From positions 186,001 to 250,000 of the forward strand of contig CAKQWF010000002.1 of the NCBI GenBank assembly GCA_934277985.1: DNA of 64,000 nt. The letters run 5' to 3'. The first letter of the stretch is position 1; every line of letters starts with the position of its first letter. The position numbers and the translations under genes were made by a program. The notes under the pieces are model-generated. The model was not told the DNA's origin. It made no database searches and was given only the letters and a program-made list of their open reading frames with translations. Positions 32,095 to 39,222 of this stretch are shown here, one piece after another. The stretch comes from an uncultured Oxalobacter sp. (lineage in GTDB: Bacteria; Pseudomonadota; Gammaproteobacteria; Burkholderiales; Burkholderiaceae_D).

Positions 32095-32594
32095 TGTTTG
32101 ACGGCAGTCAACCTGTCTGCCTTCGTTTTTTACCGATGCCGGCGCATCGGGGGGTACGTATTTCTGATTGCTGATACCGCAGTTTGTCTGTCGGATATGT
32201 TCTTTCCGTTTCTTTTCTTCCATTTTTTTTCTCTCTCTTTCTATCGTGCATTGATGTTGCCGGTCATGGCGGCAGGGTATTGTGCGTATGGCAATATTGC
32301 CTGTTGTACACGTCATGAAGATATAAAGGTATAAAGAAATGTCGCGAGCCCGGATGAAGGCTGTGAATCGTTTCTGAACGAGGCATGTTCCTGTACCGGA
32401 ATATCGTGCTGTTTTTGTATGCGAAACGGTTTGTCGCATACACGCCATATGATGTATCTGTTCATGCAGATGGTATGTACATGAAGTGGATGGCAAGGAC
32501 GCAGGAATCCGGAAACAGGCTGTCTTGCATGAAAAAGATACGTTTGTTGCTTGCCGGTGGTTTTGCCTCGGCTGTATGAAAAAGGAATGGCATC
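32095..32594. other. Intergenic region before the nuclease-like gene
   Basis: 500 bp without a recognisable gene. It contains a pyrimidine-rich tract (about 32203-32246, mostly T and C). An open frame from 32385 to 32579 ends in an MKKIRLLLAGG-like segment but has no clear ribosome site. I could not support a coding call. Confidence 0.4.
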
Positions 32595-33596
32595 ATGAAA
32601 AACAGAAAACTTCCCTGTGTTCCGAAACATATTCTGAGGGCGCATAAAGTCAGCGAGCCGGGAGATCACCGTTTTATGGCGGCGGCGCGTCTGTTGCAGG
32701 CGTTGTGGCGTGAGGAAAGGAATTTGCCGATTGGAAGTTGTCATGACAGCCGGAATGGTCTGAAAGAAATCGGCAGCCTTATCAGTGAAGATTGCGGATT
32801 GAAGGGAAGAAATTTTCTGACACCGGAAATCGCTGCACTGGCGTACAGGGAATATGTTTATCAGGAAACCGGTGCGCTGATCGACGAGGAACGACTATGG
32901 ATGAATCTGTTGTCCAGTCAGCCGTTGTGCTTCAATCTGTTCGGAGAACTGAAACTCGATGACGAAAAGGCTAACCGGTTTTTCAGGTATCTTTTTCCGG
33001 ATTATGTCGAGAGTGTGGAGGGAATTTATTTCGAGCATTCTCCGGCGCGTGGCGATCCGGATTATACCGGCGATTACACGGCGTTCGATGTGCTCGTGGA
33101 ATGTGTGACGACAGGTGGTGAAAGCGGACATATCGCCCTCGAGGTCAAATATACCGAATCCATGGCGGAAGCTGCGACGCGTCCGAAAGCGCGCCACGAT
33201 AAATTGTCGCGTCTTGTCGGGTTGTACAGGGATGCCGATGCGGTAGCGTTGCGTGCAAGTCCGATACAGCAACTGTGGCGCGAGCATATGTTGAGCCGGG
33301 TGATGGTTTGTAACGGGCGTTACGATACCGGCCGGTTCGTCGTTATCTATCCGGCGCAGAATGAATTGTGTGAGCGTGCTGTGGCACGTTATCGTGCACA
33401 TCTGGCGTCCGATGATCCGGCAGTTTCCGGGTTCTGGGCATTGACGCTGGAAGCATGCATTGACGCCTATCGTATGATCGGTGAACCGGATCTGGCCGAT
33501 GCGTTGTACAGCCGGTATCTGGATTTCGGACGGGTCGAACAAGTCGTTTTCGGCGAGGCGCAAACAGGCGGTTTCCCGTTTGCGAATCGGGCGTGA
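32595..33596 (+). CDS. PD-(D/E)XK nuclease-superfamily protein, function unknown
   Basis: A 333-residue protein with no signal peptide or membrane segment. The central part fits a PD-(D/E)XK core: Asp165 in AFDVLVEC, then Glu183-Val-Lys185 in IALEVKYTE. This resembles PGN_0703-like restriction-endonuclease-fold proteins. Helical regions surround the core, and no methyltransferase or helicase partner is next to it. The ribosome site is AAGGAATGG upstream of the ATG. Its placement between two paralogous XRE genes suggests the three form a unit. The nuclease fold is a motif-based inference; substrate unknown. Confidence 0.65.
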   Translation: MKNRKLPCVPKHILRAHKVSEPGDHRFMAAARLLQALWREERNLPIGSCHDSRNGLKEIGSLISEDCGLKGRNFLTPEIAALAYREYVYQETGALIDEERLWMNLLSSQPLCFNLFGELKLDDEKANRFFRYLFPDYVESVEGIYFEHSPARGDPDYTGDYTAFDVLVECVTTGGESGHIALEVKYTESMAEAATRPKARHDKLSRLVGLYRDADAVALRASPIQQLWREHMLSRVMVCNGRYDTGRFVVIYPAQNELCERAVARYRAHLASDDPAVSGFWALTLEACIDAYRMIGEPDLADALYSRYLDFGRVEQVVFGEAQTGGFPFANRA

Positions 33597-33687
33597 TTGC
33601 TGTACGGGTATCCAGTGTGGAAGAATGGACGATAGCAATCGTACCGTGACGGATCGACACGTACGGTCTGTGTGATATTCGGAGAAG

Positions 33688-34026
33688 CTATGGTTTTTTC
33701 GCCAGACGGTTGGCCCAGCAACGGATTTGTTCCAGCAGAAAAAGCCGGTCGCTTTCAGACAATGGTTCCAGCATGGTGATGATATCGTCGGCCAGCGCCG
33801 TTGTTCCGGAAGAGACGCTGTCAAACAGCCTTCACAGCGGTTTGTCCAGTACTTTGGCGATGCGATCCAGTGTGGCGATACTCGGGCAAACGATACCACG
33901 TTCGATACGGGAAAGCGATACGGTATCGATTTCGACTTTTTCTGCGATTTCCGCTTGTGTTTTTCCTGAGGCCTTGCGGACTGCGGCGATATTTTTACCA
34001 AGCCGTGCAGCGATGCTGTTACTCAT
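33688..34026 (-). pseudogene. XRE regulator interrupted by an in-frame TGA
   Basis: A paralogue of the XRE gene at 31729. The helix-turn-helix part is intact (KASGKTQAEIAEKVEIDTVS) but stops after 64 residues at TGA (33832-33834). Reading through, the same frame continues 47 codons to a TAG at 33688. That tail aligns with its paralogue's tail (DRLFLLEQIRCWANRLA against ERLFLMEEIERWVDKLS). The TGA falls exactly where the paralogue has a TGG Trp codon, so a single substitution explains it. The short form may still bind DNA without its dimerisation tail. Confidence 0.8.
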
Positions 34027-34081
34027 AAATTAGCCTTGAACTGTCAAGTAAGAGCAATTTATGTTGTCTTGGTGTAGCGGT

Positions 34082-34099
34082 TTTTGTAATATCGCAAAA
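34082..34099 (-). promoter_or_regulatory. Shared XRE operator, copy 2
   Basis: On the minus strand this reads TTTTGCGATATTACAAAA, matching copy 1 (31657-31674) at 16 of 18 positions, 55 bp before the ATG at 34026. A second perfect dyad TGTCTACAATAGACA abuts it at 34100-34114. The equal spacing to the start in both genes supports a regulatory role. Confidence 0.6.
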
Positions 34100-34265
34100 T
34101 GTCTACAATAGACATATTAGATATATTTTATGTGCAAAATTCGCAATTTTATGGAAATTTGGCGCTAAAAAAATGATAAATCGACAAGGTTTTCAGCAGT
34201 TTTTCCTGATTTCTTTGGATACAGGACGTGCTTTTTTATGGTATTGGCAGGTATCGTGGAAAGCA

Positions 34266-34640
34266 TCAGAGGCGCAGGCAAATTTTGCCGCATGCGGTAC
34301 ATGGCAGGGATGACGGCGGTTTATCCAGAACATGGCACGGTGCATGACAGGACATGCAGCGGACCGGCATTTCCCATACCTGTTTGCCGGACGCATACAG
34401 TGAAAGCCGTTCTGCGGTTTGCAGTGCATCACAGCGGCGGCAGGCGAACAAGGCAGTCGAGATGACAAGCATGGCGTCCGGATACCGCGCAAGCCACTTT
34501 CCTGCAACATCGCCATATTTCCCTCGCTGGATATCGCGGCGGTAACGGTGCAATTCGTCGACATGTTGCCATTGTGTGCCATATACAAGCATACGTTCGA
34601 AACGGCAGTCCGGACAGCGGTAAGGAATTTCAATCGTCAT
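34266..34640 (-). CDS. Zinc-ribbon protein of unknown function
   Basis: A 124-residue protein with three cysteine pairs: YRCPDC near residue 9, ACRRCDAL in the middle, and a C-terminal VRCMSCH ... LPCTACGK ribbon. I chose the ATG at 34640 (MTIEIPYRCPDC); an upstream ATG at 34676 is possible. No catalytic motif is seen. It may be a small nucleic-acid-binding or structural zinc protein. It is divergent from umuC, across the LexA-box region. Confidence 0.6.
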   Translation of the reverse strand: MTIEIPYRCPDCRFERMLVYGTQWQHVDELHRYRRDIQRGKYGDVAGKWLARYPDAMLVISTALFACRRCDALQTAERLSLYASGKQVWEMPVRCMSCHAPCHVLDKPPSSLPCTACGKICLRL

Positions 34641-34766
34641 GGTATCGGTGGAATTGGTTTGGCCACACCATAACATGTTCGTTTGAGGAAATCACCCGGG
34701 TTGTGCTTTCCGATTGTGTCCGACGATCATCCGATCCGTTCGGCATGCTATTTTCACAAGACAAAT

Positions 34767-34786
34767 AACTGTATATAATCACAGTA
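34767..34786 (+). promoter_or_regulatory. lexA box: LexA (SOS) box of umuC
   Basis: AACTGTATATAATCACAGTA matches the proteobacterial LexA operator (CTG-N10-CAG with an AT-rich core) and lies 80 bp before the umuC start. It predicts SOS induction of umuC. Confidence 0.85.
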
Positions 34787-34865
34787 TTTCGCGATGCCGG
34801 TGCAGATGGAGTCTGGCGAAGCAAGCCGGTTTTTGGCAGCGGAAGCGGTTTGTGCGGAGAAACGG

Positions 34866-36146
34866 ATGGAGCGGTGTATCGCACTGGTCGATTGCAACAA
34901 TTTTTTTGTATCTTGCGAGCGGGTATTCCGACCCGACCTTGAGGGGCGTCCTGTCGTCGTGCTCTCAAGCAATGATGGTTGTGTCATTTCGCGCAGCAAT
35001 GAAGCCAAGGCACTTGGTATCGGTATGGGGGTACCTTGGTTCAAGGTCAGCAGTGTACCGAAAAATCGTGAAGTCATCGTATTTTCCAGCAATTTCCCGC
35101 TGTATTCCGATTTGAGTAACCGTGTCAAGCGGCTGTTGTCGGTTTTTTCTCCGGTACATGAGGAATACAGTGTGGACGAGTCGTTTCTGGATATGACCGG
35201 GCAAACGGATGTCCTCAAACAGGCGTTTGCCATTCGGGAAACCGTCTGGCGTGAAGTCGGCATACCGGTCTGTGTCGGCATCGGACCGACCAAAACATTG
35301 GCGAAGCTGGCGAATTTCGTGGCGAAGAAACATCCGGTATCCGGAGGCGTTTTTACCTGCGATACGCTGGATATGGTGCGTAAGCGGGAACTGTTGTCGG
35401 GAATTCCGGCAGGAGAAGTATGGGGAATCGGCCGGCGGCTCTCTCGTACTCTGGCAGGAATGGGGATCGGAAATGCAGCACAGCTGCATGATGCCGATAT
35501 CCGGATGATGCGTGCGCAGTTCGGTGTGACGATGGAACGGCTGATTCTTGAGTTGCGTGGCGTTTCCTGTCTCGATATCACGCAAGTCAGACCGCCCAGA
35601 CGACAGATACTGTCGAGCCGATCATTCGGAGTGCGTATTACCCGTCTGGACGATCTGGAAAACGCGATGGCGTTTCATGCAGCCCATGTCGGCAAACAGT
35701 TGCGTCAGGAAAAACTGGTGGCAGGTATGGTGCAGGTTTTTCTGGAAACTGATCCTTTCAGGTTGGACAAGCCGCAATATCACCCCTGTTTTTGCATGCC
35801 GTTTGCAGAACCGACAGATAGCACTGCGGAAATCAGCCGGTATGCCATGCATGGATTGCGACGGATATACCGCAACGGACATGAATACCGAAAGGGTGGG
35901 TTATGCGTCAGCGAATTGTCCTCTGCCGACAGTGGCTGTTCCGATCTGTTTTCGGTGGGGGGAGAAAAAAGAAAGCGGATCGATGAAATCATGGATACCA
36001 TCAATGCTCGCTTCGGAGACGGTACGCTGCGTTTGTCACAGGACGACAGACTCAGCCGGCGATGGATGCCAAAAAAGGAAAAGGCCTCGCCGCGTTATAC
36101 GACATCCTGGGATGATTTGCCTGAATGTGGCGAGCCAGCAAATTAG
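34866..36146 (+). CDS. umuC: DNA polymerase V catalytic subunit UmuC (Y family)
   Basis: An error-prone translesion polymerase. The 426-residue product begins [20 protein letters not shown], with GGAG 8 nt upstream; earlier starts overlap the promoter. Catalytic acidic residues are in VDCNNFF and [11 protein letters not shown]. The helix-hairpin-helix thumb is around [19 protein letters not shown], and a little-finger domain and UmuC-type C terminus follow. umuD is not in the window; the flanking genes are a zinc-ribbon protein and a membrane-anchored unknown. A LexA box is directly upstream. Confidence 0.94.
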   Translation: MERCIALVDCNNFFVSCERVFRPDLEGRPVVVLSSNDGCVISRSNEAKALGIGMGVPWFKVSSVPKNREVIVFSSNFPLYSDLSNRVKRLLSVFSPVHEEYSVDESFLDMTGQTDVLKQAFAIRETVWREVGIPVCVGIGPTKTLAKLANFVAKKHPVSGGVFTCDTLDMVRKRELLSGIPAGEVWGIGRRLSRTLAGMGIGNAAQLHDADIRMMRAQFGVTMERLILELRGVSCLDITQVRPPRRQILSSRSFGVRITRLDDLENAMAFHAAHVGKQLRQEKLVAGMVQVFLETDPFRLDKPQYHPCFCMPFAEPTDSTAEISRYAMHGLRRIYRNGHEYRKGGLCVSELSSADSGCSDLFSVGGEKRKRIDEIMDTINARFGDGTLRLSQDDRLSRRWMPKKEKASPRYTTSWDDLPECGEPAN

Positions 36147-36254
36147 CGGCATGCACGGTATGCATGGGATAAAATACGGAACAGACATCCGTGACCGTTG
36201 TATCGGAATGTATGGGACGGGAAAGACAATTCGGGGGATTATGGGGGCGAGTGA

Positions 36255-36779
36255 ATGGAGACATGGGTGATCGTGACAGCCGTCATTGGGGCGGTAGTAA
36301 TCGTGTTTCTGCTGGGTGTCCTGAAAAAATGGTTCGGCAAAAGCCGGATCGTCAACGAAGTCAAAAGCGGCGTACAGTCCGTGCAGACATTCAGGGAACA
36401 GTATCCGACACCACAGGCATATGAAATCCACGTCATCCGTGAATTGCGCATACAGGGCGCTGAAGAAACCTTGCTGAAAGAAGTGTTGAAAGAAGCGTAT
36501 GATGAAACCATCGCGCAGTCGCACAGAACAGGTGAGGATCCGGCGCATTTTGTCGATCGCTGGCTGTATTCAATCGCTGCCCCGAAGCGTTGGGATTTTA
36601 TCGAAGGTGTCCTGCCTTACTATTTCCAGCTGGTACAGGTATTGCTGGAAAAAGGATTTCGTCCGACGCCTGTGATACGGCGGTGTGGCGGCAAACAGCC
36701 GTTCATACAGATCGTCGAATCGGAATTTATCCGGGGAACTTCGCCTCAGGATCTGGTCGACAAACATTTCAGAACATAA
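36255..36779 (+). CDS. Membrane-anchored protein of unknown function
   Basis: A 174-residue protein with one N-terminal membrane segment (VIVTAVIGAVVIVFLLGVL, about 5-23). A mainly helical, charged cytosolic part follows (QSVQTFREQYPTPQAYEIHVI, EETLLKEVLKEAYDETIAQ). I recognise no family. It starts 108 bp after umuC on the same strand, and read-through from the SOS promoter is possible. Ribosome site weak. Confidence 0.65.
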   Translation: METWVIVTAVIGAVVIVFLLGVLKKWFGKSRIVNEVKSGVQSVQTFREQYPTPQAYEIHVIRELRIQGAEETLLKEVLKEAYDETIAQSHRTGEDPAHFVDRWLYSIAAPKRWDFIEGVLPYYFQLVQVLLEKGFRPTPVIRRCGGKQPFIQIVESEFIRGTSPQDLVDKHFRT

Positions 36780-36876
36780 TGATATGATATTGCAGCCGGT
36801 TGCTGTGATGGCAAACCAGTATGTCATCAATGTCCGGTACAATACGGTTTTATTCCCCCATTGAACAGGAAACATT

Positions 36877-37644
36877 ATGCAGGAAACACAAGTATCCACA
36901 GTTGTAACCGATGATTTCATCCAGTGCTGGCAGGCAGCGGGACGTCACCTGCAATGTCAGGTGGAAGGCGGTCCGGTATGGATACGCGCCCATCTGGATC
37001 AGCCGTTTATGGAACATCTTTCGTTCCGTCTCGGCAATCAGCTGTTTTTTGTCCGGATCGAGGATGCGGACGGTCAGCTCAAGACACCGGGTTCTGAAGC
37101 GGCCTTGCAGAAAATCGCGGAAAAATGCAAAGGACATGCCTGTATCATGCCGATGCGATTCTCGTTCGGATACTGGTTGCCGACGGAAAAAGGCTGGGGA
37201 CTGCTTTCCCTGAAAGATCGCAAGCCGGTCAATCCGCCAGATCTCGTCACCGACGAAAAGATCGAAATGACAGATTGGGAATTGCATGATTTTGCCGTTC
37301 AGGTCGTTCGCAAGAATCTGGTCGAAAGTGGGGAACAGGTTACGGCATCGAACAGCAATCCGGAATTGCAGCCATCGATCTGGATGGGTGGCGACACAGG
37401 GCTGCAATGGGTTGTCGTGCAAGCTGTCCGTTATCCGCAGGAAGCGAAAATTCCGGACAATATCCACGAAATCGAGGCCGCATACAAGGCAAAAGGCGCC
37501 AGAGGCAATTTCGCTTATGTCAGCTTCGCCAATGAAAACCAGCAGCGTGATACCCCGCTGAAAGAAGGTGAAAAACCCCTGCCGATTTATCGTGGCGAAA
37601 AAGCATTCGTCAGCTATTCAGGTCTGCTCGACATCAATGAGTGA
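36877..37644 (+). CDS. Protein of unknown function
   Basis: A 255-residue soluble protein without signal peptide. The coding character is good: codon use resembles its neighbours, an AACAGGAAAC ribosome site precedes it, and a clear terminator follows. The segments VWIRAHLDQPFMEHLSFRLGNQLFFVRIE and IWMGGDTGLQWVVVQAVRYP suggest alternating strands and helices. I recognise no family or catalytic motif. Confidence 0.7.
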   Translation: MQETQVSTVVTDDFIQCWQAAGRHLQCQVEGGPVWIRAHLDQPFMEHLSFRLGNQLFFVRIEDADGQLKTPGSEAALQKIAEKCKGHACIMPMRFSFGYWLPTEKGWGLLSLKDRKPVNPPDLVTDEKIEMTDWELHDFAVQVVRKNLVESGEQVTASNSNPELQPSIWMGGDTGLQWVVVQAVRYPQEAKIPDNIHEIEAAYKAKGARGNFAYVSFANENQQRDTPLKEGEKPLPIYRGEKAFVSYSGLLDINE

Positions 37645-37665
37645 TCGATAGCCATTCCTGTCTGC

Positions 37666-37698
37666 AAATCTCCCGTTTTGCTGACGGGAGATTTTTTT
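37666..37698 (+). terminator. Rho-independent terminator
   Basis: AAATCTCCCGT and ACGGGAGATT pair around a short loop and are followed by seven T, 22 bp after the stop of the 255-residue gene. Confidence 0.88.
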
Positions 37699-38088
37699 AT
37701 GTCCTGATGGCGTGATGTGCATGGAGTGTGGTGAAGAGGCAAAGGCGGGCCTGTCACGTTATCAGGACATGTTGCCGGAACGTTCATATTGCATTTCCGG
37801 CGATTCACTGAAAGATTGTAATGTTGTTGGTGAATCGTTTGTTTTGATAGCGGAAAAAGCGGTTTTTTTATGGAGAACATCGGCGATGGAATTCGGGAAA
37901 CAGGATGAAAGTTGCTGTGGGAACGGATGAAGGAAACGCCTGTTTGATTGCCAGGAAGTACAAATGATTGTACCGCAAGGAGAAAGGTGTACTGTTCACG
38001 AAGTGGTCCACAGGAAATGGAGATAAAGAGGTTTATGGAGCACTATCCGTGATGGTGTGCAGATGACGGAAACTGCGGCCGGAAGATG
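37699..38088. other. 390-bp stretch between two terminators
   Basis: No protein I can support; the longest open frame (from 37712) has atypical composition. The stretch starts after one terminator and ends at another strong hairpin, so it could be a stand-alone small-RNA transcription unit. No promoter is convincing. Confidence 0.35.
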
Positions 38089-38128
38089 AAAAAACACCTG
38101 CAAACAGTAATGTTTGCAGGTGTTTTTT
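38089..38128. terminator. Strong bidirectional terminator
   Basis: A 17-bp perfect stem (AAAAAACACCTGCAAAC and its complement) with a short loop, A-run before and T-run after. It is one of the strongest hairpins in the window, and no recognisable gene ends beside it on the plus strand. Confidence 0.88.
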
Positions 38129-38310
38129 CTTGATTAGGGTGATGTGAAACACATTATGGCAGGATGTCTTGCACGCGGAATGTTTTTTTACAGTTCGTTA
38201 CAGATGAATGATGGAGATGTCCTCACCGGAAGCGGTGTCGTTTCTTGTGATGGGGTGATGGTAAGCAGGTCATTGTGATATTGCCTGAAGGGCAGGTGAA
38301 AGAAAAAAAG

Positions 38311-38330
38311 TACTGTTTTTTTATACAGTA
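38311..38330 (+). promoter_or_regulatory. lexA box: LexA box 1 of small-peptide locus
   Basis: TACTGTTTTTTTATACAGTA is a near-perfect LexA operator (TACTGT...ACAGTA with CTG-N10-CAG). It overlaps a TATGAT -10-like string (38329-38334). Confidence 0.88.
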
Positions 38331-38335
38331 TGATA

Positions 38336-38355
38336 GACTGTATGTATTGACAGTA
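38336..38355 (+). promoter_or_regulatory. lexA box: LexA box 2 of small-peptide locus
   Basis: GACTGTATGTATTGACAGTA is a second LexA operator with CTG-N10-CAG, 25 bp from the first and 19 bp before the peptide start. Tandem boxes at this spacing predict tight, late SOS induction. Confidence 0.85.
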
Positions 38356-38374
38356 TTTCGTGAAAGGGGAGTAC

Positions 38375-38467
38375 ATGAACGGCATTGTTTCGGAAATCAT
38401 GGATACGCTGGCTTTTGTCTGTTCGGTTTGCGTCGTGATCGTATGTTGTCATTTTCCGATCGGTTAA
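38375..38467 (+). CDS. SOS-controlled 30-residue hydrophobic peptide (TisB/DinQ-like)
   Basis: A 30-residue open frame whose ATG has an AAAGGGGAG ribosome site 5-6 nt upstream. The N terminus (MNGIVSEIMDTLAF) is amphipathic, and residues 12-27 form a hydrophobic, Cys/Val-rich membrane-spanning stretch (LAFVCSVCVVIVCCHF). It sits 19 bp after tandem LexA boxes. The plan (double SOS operator, strong ribosome site, tiny hydrophobic peptide) is that of SOS-induced membrane peptides such as E. coli TisB and DinQ, though the sequence is not evidently theirs. No antisense regulator was identified. Function inferred. Confidence 0.68.
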   Translation: MNGIVSEIMDTLAFVCSVCVVIVCCHFPIG

Positions 38468-38662
38468 ATGACAGATGGCGCAAAAATCTTGCTGTCGTTT
38501 GTCGGCAGGTTATATCGAGTCGCAGATGATGGGAATATGTATGGTGTTGTCGTCGTGTCCGTCGCGGTATGTTTGTGTTTTCTGGCAAGGGAGGCCGGCA
38601 GGCGGTGCGGTCTTTGTGTAAGGTTTTCGGATATGATAGAAACCGGTTCAAACGGTTTGTAA
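38468..38662 (+). CDS. Possible second small membrane protein, coupled to the SOS peptide
   Basis: The ATG immediately follows the TAA of the 30-residue peptide (TAAATG), which would allow translational coupling. The 64-residue frame has one hydrophobic segment (YGVVVVSVAVCLCFLA, about residues 34-49) followed by an Arg/Cys-rich tail. It has no ribosome site of its own and could be a chance frame. Confidence 0.3.
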   Translation: MTDGAKILLSFVGRLYRVADDGNMYGVVVVSVAVCLCFLAREAGRRCGLCVRFSDMIETGSNGL

Positions 38663-38683
38663 CGGAAAATCGGGAGCATGCTG

Positions 38684-39013
38684 ATGGAGATGAGCGTCAT
38701 ATTTTATCCGAGTGGTTATTTGCAATTACAGGTCGCTGATGACGGAGACGATTTTTGTCATGTTTATGACAATCCGAACAACCTGGCCAAGGATGTCTCT
38801 TCATTGATGGATGGCGATAATGCGATCGGATGGTATGGCAACGACCCGGATGCATGGTTGGATGTCGGGAAGGCATCATCCGTCCGCTATATCACGATGG
38901 AAGCATTACCCGGTTTTCTGGAGGCTTTCAGAAGTGGACAAGTCGATTTGACGACGCTCTGGGAAAACGAGATTGCTTTTTATCGTGCACTGGCCGCACG
39001 AAGGACCGCATAA
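38684..39013 (+). CDS. Small protein of unknown function
   Basis: 109 residues from the ATG at 38684, which has GGGAG 7 nt upstream; the ATG at 38678 is too close to that site. An acidic, soluble protein: IFYPSGYLQLQVADDGDDFCHVYDN at the N terminus, then DNAIGWYGNDPDAWLDVG and a C-terminal helix. I recognise no family. It lies on the same strand after the SOS peptide, with no terminator between, so it may share that promoter. Confidence 0.6.
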   Translation: MEMSVIFYPSGYLQLQVADDGDDFCHVYDNPNNLAKDVSSLMDGDNAIGWYGNDPDAWLDVGKASSVRYITMEALPGFLEAFRSGQVDLTTLWENEIAFYRALAARRTA

Positions 39014-39222
39014 CGGAGCGGCGTACCGTATTGGTTGCGCTACGAAAGGCAGATATTCCGTTTTGGTATATGGATCGTGCCGTAAAGCGGAATATGGCGC
39101 GTGTTTATATCGTTTGTATGGTCCGGAAGAGAATGACAGGGAGATTCGCGGGGCGACGTTTGCCGTGATACAGCTGCCGGTATGCAACCGGCGGCTGTAT
39201 CACGATTTTTCCGGATATGTTG

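Noticed and set aside
32098..32334. A 78-codon Phe-rich frame
   Set aside because: It results from a pyrimidine-rich tract, starts at a non-ATG codon and lacks a ribosome site.
33832..33834. TGA as a recoded Trp (alternative genetic code)
   Set aside because: TGA is the normal stop of many genes here (lpxB, rnhB, lpxD and others); a single point mutation is the simpler explanation.
38275..38529. An 84-codon frame spanning the LexA boxes
   Set aside because: It would be translated through the promoter and operators and has no ribosome site; the 30-codon frame in another register has one.
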